Positions 60,401 through 64,000 of a stretch of DNA of 64,000 bases are shown in pieces. The stretch is taken from positions 111,572,141-111,636,140 of the forward strand of contig NC_079487.1 of NCBI RefSeq assembly GCF_020520425.1. Direction: 5' to 3'. Each line of letters opens with the position of its first letter. Position 1 is the first letter of the stretch. The stretch comes from Spinacia oleracea. Lineage: Eukaryota > Streptophyta > Magnoliopsida > Caryophyllales > Amaranthaceae. The translations under genes and the position numbers were made by a program. Under the pieces are notes generated by a model that saw only the letters and a list, made by a program, of their open reading frames with translations, searched no databases and had not been told where the DNA came from.

Positions 60401-60504
60401 AACACTAAAAAACACTCCAAAAAGGTTGCATATTTTAAAAGAATCTCCAAAGAATCTTGTCGATGTCCAATGAGTATATTCCAACGGAATCTATGAAATA
60501 GGAC
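57450..60504. other. intergenic, nothing recognised; 3' flank of laccase
   Basis: Mostly AT-rich. Short frames at 57907-58145 and 58779-59202 have no recognisable family or splice context. The laccase 3' UTR and polyadenylation region should lie within about 60100-60504. Confidence 0.45.
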
Positions 60505-63317
60505 TTAGCATTTTGGTAGGTCTTTTGGTGGTGCCATGATTGACTCATTTGGGCCGTCGCCATTCTCTATTAAAAATGCCATCTTTAGTCCCCATGAAGT
60601 GTGTACCTCTAGATGACAATGCATAAACCATACACCTGCGATCGCCATTTTAAAATATTTATCGTCAAAACAAACATGTTAATTTTAATTTAAATATTAA
60701 TCCCTTATGAAAATGATGAATAGGGTTATCTCGACATATATAAAAGTTGTTTTATCCTATTCTTATTGCTTAGTACTTATTATTAGTATTTTTTTAAAAT
60801 CAGATTAGACCAGACTAGAAAACATTTACGTCACACAAGACCAGACTATATCAGACAAAAAAAAAGGACAAAAACACTCACGTAAAACATTCAGACCAAA
60901 TAAAATTAAACCAGAAACTAGAAAAATCAGATCATACTAACTAGGCTAGAACTTGATCAAAAGCTAGAAAAATCAGATAAGACCAGATCAGAAACCAAAA
61001 AAATCAAACTAGACTAGACCAGAAACCAAAAAAAATCATACGCGGCCCAGGCAAAGAGAAGAGTCCATGTTACAATACCTGGATTATCTGCTAGAAATCT
61101 GATAACAGTCCATCCACCAGTAGGCACATCTATAGTATTCCTCTCAACAGGATCAACGAGATTGAAGTTGATAGAATCCTTGGTTGCATCATAATTACCA
61201 ATCCCCGTACCAACAACAAAGAAATTGGTACCATGTAAATGGATCGGATGGCTTTCTGGTGCAATGATAGAAGTATCTTGTAGCACAACTTGGACCGTGG
61301 CATTAAAAGGCAACCTATAAACCTTAGTACCATTCATAGTAGCCAAAGAGCCAGTATAATTCACAGTAGTATAATCAAAACTTATAAGAGGCTTCCCTGG
61401 AAAATCATCCGTAAAAACACCACTTATATTATAATAATGAGCTTGTAGCAACGAAATAGTCGGCATAACAAACGTGACATTGTTAATGTTACCAACAAGT
61501 TTACTACCATTTAGACATGTTGCACAAGGGTTAACCCCAACACCCATGGTAAAAAATAGAGAATGATCAATACTTAAGGGGACTTTTGCAGGGTATTTTT
61601 TCGAGTTAAGACTTCGAAGAGAATGGATGAAGTTTCGTTGAGCTTGTGTGGCGTTTAAAGATGGCATCGCGGTGAGAACAAAGGGCGAGCCACCTAGGCT
61701 AGGCTTGTAGCGTAAAAGGCCATAGTTGGTTGAGTTATCAACAGCAACTGGTGAGTCCATGAAGGAGGACATGCCTATTAAGTATTTTCTTTCAGGGGAT
61801 TGGTCGGCTTTAAGAAGGGCATTTGTTGTTTGTCCAGGGGCTATGTAGATAGTGTCTGTTATAAAAGGTTTTGTGTAGCTTGCATCGACTTCTACCACCG
61901 TTAATTTATGACCGGCGATTCTGAAAAAAAGCTCGTCGTTTATTGCAGCGTTGATAATACGTAGTAGGTACGTTTTGTTTTGCTCAACATGTAAGGTATA
62001 AGTACCTGCACAATTATGATATTATTGAATTTTCGTTCAATGTAAATCAAATTTTCTAAGGAAAGTTTTTTTTTGTTTTGTTCGTAGTAAGTACCCTTAG
62101 TAGAGATGGAACAGTTTCGAACAGGTCCGGTATGGCCATTCATGGTATGTGAATCTGATACATTTGGTGGCATACCGGATTTTGTTGCTTCATTAATCAC
62201 TGCCTCTGTATCTGCTTTCCACCATTCCCCTGCATTTGGAACTGATATTAATATTGAATACTATACTATATTGAATGAGTCACGAGGCTGGCGCAATACA
62301 AATTTCAAATGGGGAGGAGAGATTCGAATTTGTAACTTATTGTACACATACCATCAGTCTACCAGATGAGGCCGAGACATCATTGGTTGATGGGACGTAA
62401 TGGAATAAGAAAAACACATAACATGATATTTGTTGTTGGGACGGTTTAGTACCATAGTAGGTCCGAAGTCATCTTCCAATAATATAAAGAAAATATCCAA
62501 GGACTTTAATATATGACATTGACATAGTTATTTAATTAGTACTTAAAAAATGTGTTAAACTATAATAAGTGAAGATAGGCAATAATAAGGTGTTAAAGGC
62601 TCACCTAACACAATAATTTTTTGGTTGACAGGGTGTGGGAAAGGGTATGGGGTGCCTTTCTTAGGCAGGATAACAATGGCTCCATGTAGGGTTGCCCTTA
62701 GCCAAGAAATATGTGCGTGCCAGAAAAGTGTTCCTCTTTGCCCTGTAATTGTGAAGTTGTAAAGATAGTTTTGTCCTGGAATTATAGGGCATTGTGTTAT
62801 ATATGCTGGACCGTCTGACCACCCCGTTCTAAGTTGCCGGATGCCATGCCTACCGTACAGTACATAAACACAATTAGTCTTTAAATCATTTAGTGAGTAA
62901 TAATTTCAATTCTAAATTAATAATTATTCATCCAAATGATCGACCTTATATATAATATGTAGGGTGGAAGAGTTAAAGAGTCTGACCAATGTATAGTGAG
63001 ATTGTAATTGATGTTATTGATGACTTTGACAACAACATTATCACCCTCCCTTGCATGGAGTGTTGGCCCTGGAAATTTGCCGTTGACGGTGGCAATAGCC
63101 TTGGTGGAACACAGCCTTGTGTAGTTCTTCATAACCACCTAATAAAAAAAAACAAAAGGGCACTCACATAAAACAATTAGACCAAACAAGACGTGACCAG
63201 GTGAAGAGAACATAACCTAAGCATGTAACGTACCTCAAAGTTATAATGCCTCAACCTGGCCTCTGCTAATGTAGGAAGCAATAGCAGAATAAGTAGAGCT
63301 CGAATCCAAGGTTCCAT
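60505..63317 (-). CDS. laccase (plant multicopper oxidase), 557 aa, 6 exons
   Basis: Minus-strand exons: 63317-63234, 63138-62987, 62849-62605, 62229-62095, 62005-61079, 60635-60505, all GT-AG with matching phases. Laccases (EC 1.10.3.2) oxidise monolignols or other phenols with oxygen in the cell wall. Residues 1-20 ([20 protein letters not shown]) are a signal peptide. All four copper-ligand segments are present: HWHGIRQ (about 79), WHAHISW (about 124), [14 protein letters not shown] (about 460) and, in the last exon, [14 protein letters not shown], giving the His-Cys-His of the type 1 and type 3 sites. The protein ends DLPKC, typical of plant laccases, and carries many N-glycosylation sites (NVT, NYT, NGT, NAT). 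Length fits the family. A separate frame inside exon 5 that runs on past 61079 is intron read-through. Isoform (LAC number) not assigned. Confidence 0.95.
61936..61956 (-). promoter_or_regulatory. miR397-like target site in laccase exon 5, degenerate
   Basis: The mRNA here reads TATCAACGCTGCAATAAACGA (complement TCGTTTATTGCAGCGTTGAT plus A), coding for the IINAAIND region. From memory, miR397 is TCATTGAGTGCAGCGTTGAT plus G. Positions 9-20 pair perfectly; mismatches fall at 3, 6 and 8, with a G:U-type change at 21. Three mismatches in the 5' region make cleavage doubtful. Confidence 0.4.
62232..62400 (-). mobile_element. tRNA-like SINE fragment in laccase intron 3
   Basis: On the minus strand, 62385-62365 reads ctcggcctcatctggtagac (box A-like) and 62338-62320 reads acaaattcgaatctctcc (box B-like), about 30 bases apart, followed by a body with gcgccagcctcgtgactc. 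No clean flanking duplication was found, so limits are approximate. Confidence 0.45.
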
Positions 63318-63796
63318 TGTTTACGACTTTTCTCCCTCGCTCTTAGGTCGAGATCAAACTCCTGGTTTGATTAATTCTTATGTTTTGTTTGTTTTTATTT
63401 TATGGAAATAATTTGAAATGTAGTATGAGGTTCCTTAATTCCTAATAATATTTATTTGGGTTGTATATTAACTATTTATGTTGATCCTGATTCTCTAGAA
63501 GTAAATATAAGTATGCAATTGTATTAGTCCACGGCAGCTTAGATCACTAGGGAGTACTAGTGGTCGAAGAGATGCAGTGTCATTTTACTTGGTTAGGTAA
63601 GTGAATTGCCATTCAGGCCAGAGTGTGTTTAGTTTTCCGCCATTGAAGTTTCTTGAATGTTACACAAAGTTGGTATTTATCCAATTATCCCAGCTAGTAT
63701 CATTACTCTTTTTTGTTCAACAGCGCACATCTCCACATCTTAATTGTTATCATCTTCCTCATCAGTTATCAGTATGTACGTACGTACATACATACT
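63318..63796. other. laccase 5' flank
   Basis: Presumed promoter and leader of the minus-strand laccase. No distinct TATA box was assigned and no other gene is supported. Confidence 0.4.
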
Positions 63797-63884
63797 TTGT
63801 ATTGGTTAGAGCTTTCATCCCGGTTTCAGGTGATCCTGGGATCGATTCTCATCCCCGCCCTTGTGGCTCATTTACACCAAAAAA
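63797..63884 (+). mobile_element. short tRNA-like SINE with 11-bp target duplication
   Basis: Reads ttggttagagctttcatccc (box A-like) then gatcctgggatcgattctca (box B-like) and ends in an A run after tttacacc. Direct repeats ACATACATACT flank it at 63786-63796 and 63885-63895; part of the left repeat lies in a TACG/TACA simple run, so chance similarity cannot be excluded. Confidence 0.6.
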
Positions 63885-64000
63885 ACATACATACTCCGTA
63901 TATGATACAAGACAATAAACGATCAGTAATCCTCCAACAGTGCAAGTTGCGAAAACTAAACACATGAAGCAGCTCATTTCTCACTGAAGAATCTGCGGAC

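Overview
The window is plant nuclear DNA: AT-rich, low gene density, genes split by GT-AG introns and dense transposon remains. The genes found (COI1, a laccase, a DIVARICATA-type MYB) are those of a flowering plant. The very frequent short motif ACGGAGTA/TACTCCGT and the transposon mix suggest a Caryophyllales species of the spinach/beet/quinoa group; that placement is inference.

Layout. 1-7.1 kb is mostly non-coding, with a decayed minus-strand exon of an oxysterol-binding-protein-related protein, a 76-bp tandem repeat and a foldback element. 7.6-12.1 kb holds a complete 4-exon plus-strand gene for a conserved plant protein of unknown function (681 aa), with a TATA box upstream. 13.6-28.2 kb is a nested transposon block: two head-to-tail copies of a decayed non-LTR reverse transcriptase element. 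Each ends in a (TAA)n tail, and the C-terminal part looks like a zinc knuckle plus restriction-like endonuclease. The first copy is broken by a solo Copia-type LTR and a hAT-like element. It also carries a segmental duplication whose junction is filled with 5.1 kb of Copia internal sequence. 28-39 kb is intergenic DNA with hAT-like, Stowaway-like and Mutator-like elements.

39.3-44.3 kb is a complete three-exon COI1 gene, the jasmonate receptor F-box protein, 599 aa by my splice model. 44.6-49.0 kb holds a small MITE, a 5'-truncated L1 fragment and a second Mutator-like element. 51.7-52.7 kb (minus) is a two-exon DIVARICATA-like MYB gene (268 aa). 54.7-57.5 kb carries a tRNA-derived SINE with a perfect 17-bp target duplication, a 200-bp near-perfect hairpin and twin CACTA-type MITEs. 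60.5-63.3 kb (minus) is a complete six-exon laccase gene (557 aa), followed by a short SINE-like insertion.

The intact genes (unknown protein, COI1, MYB, laccase) have no evident functional link; they are independent loci separated by repeats. All exon boundaries were set by reading splice signals and phase by eye, without transcript data.
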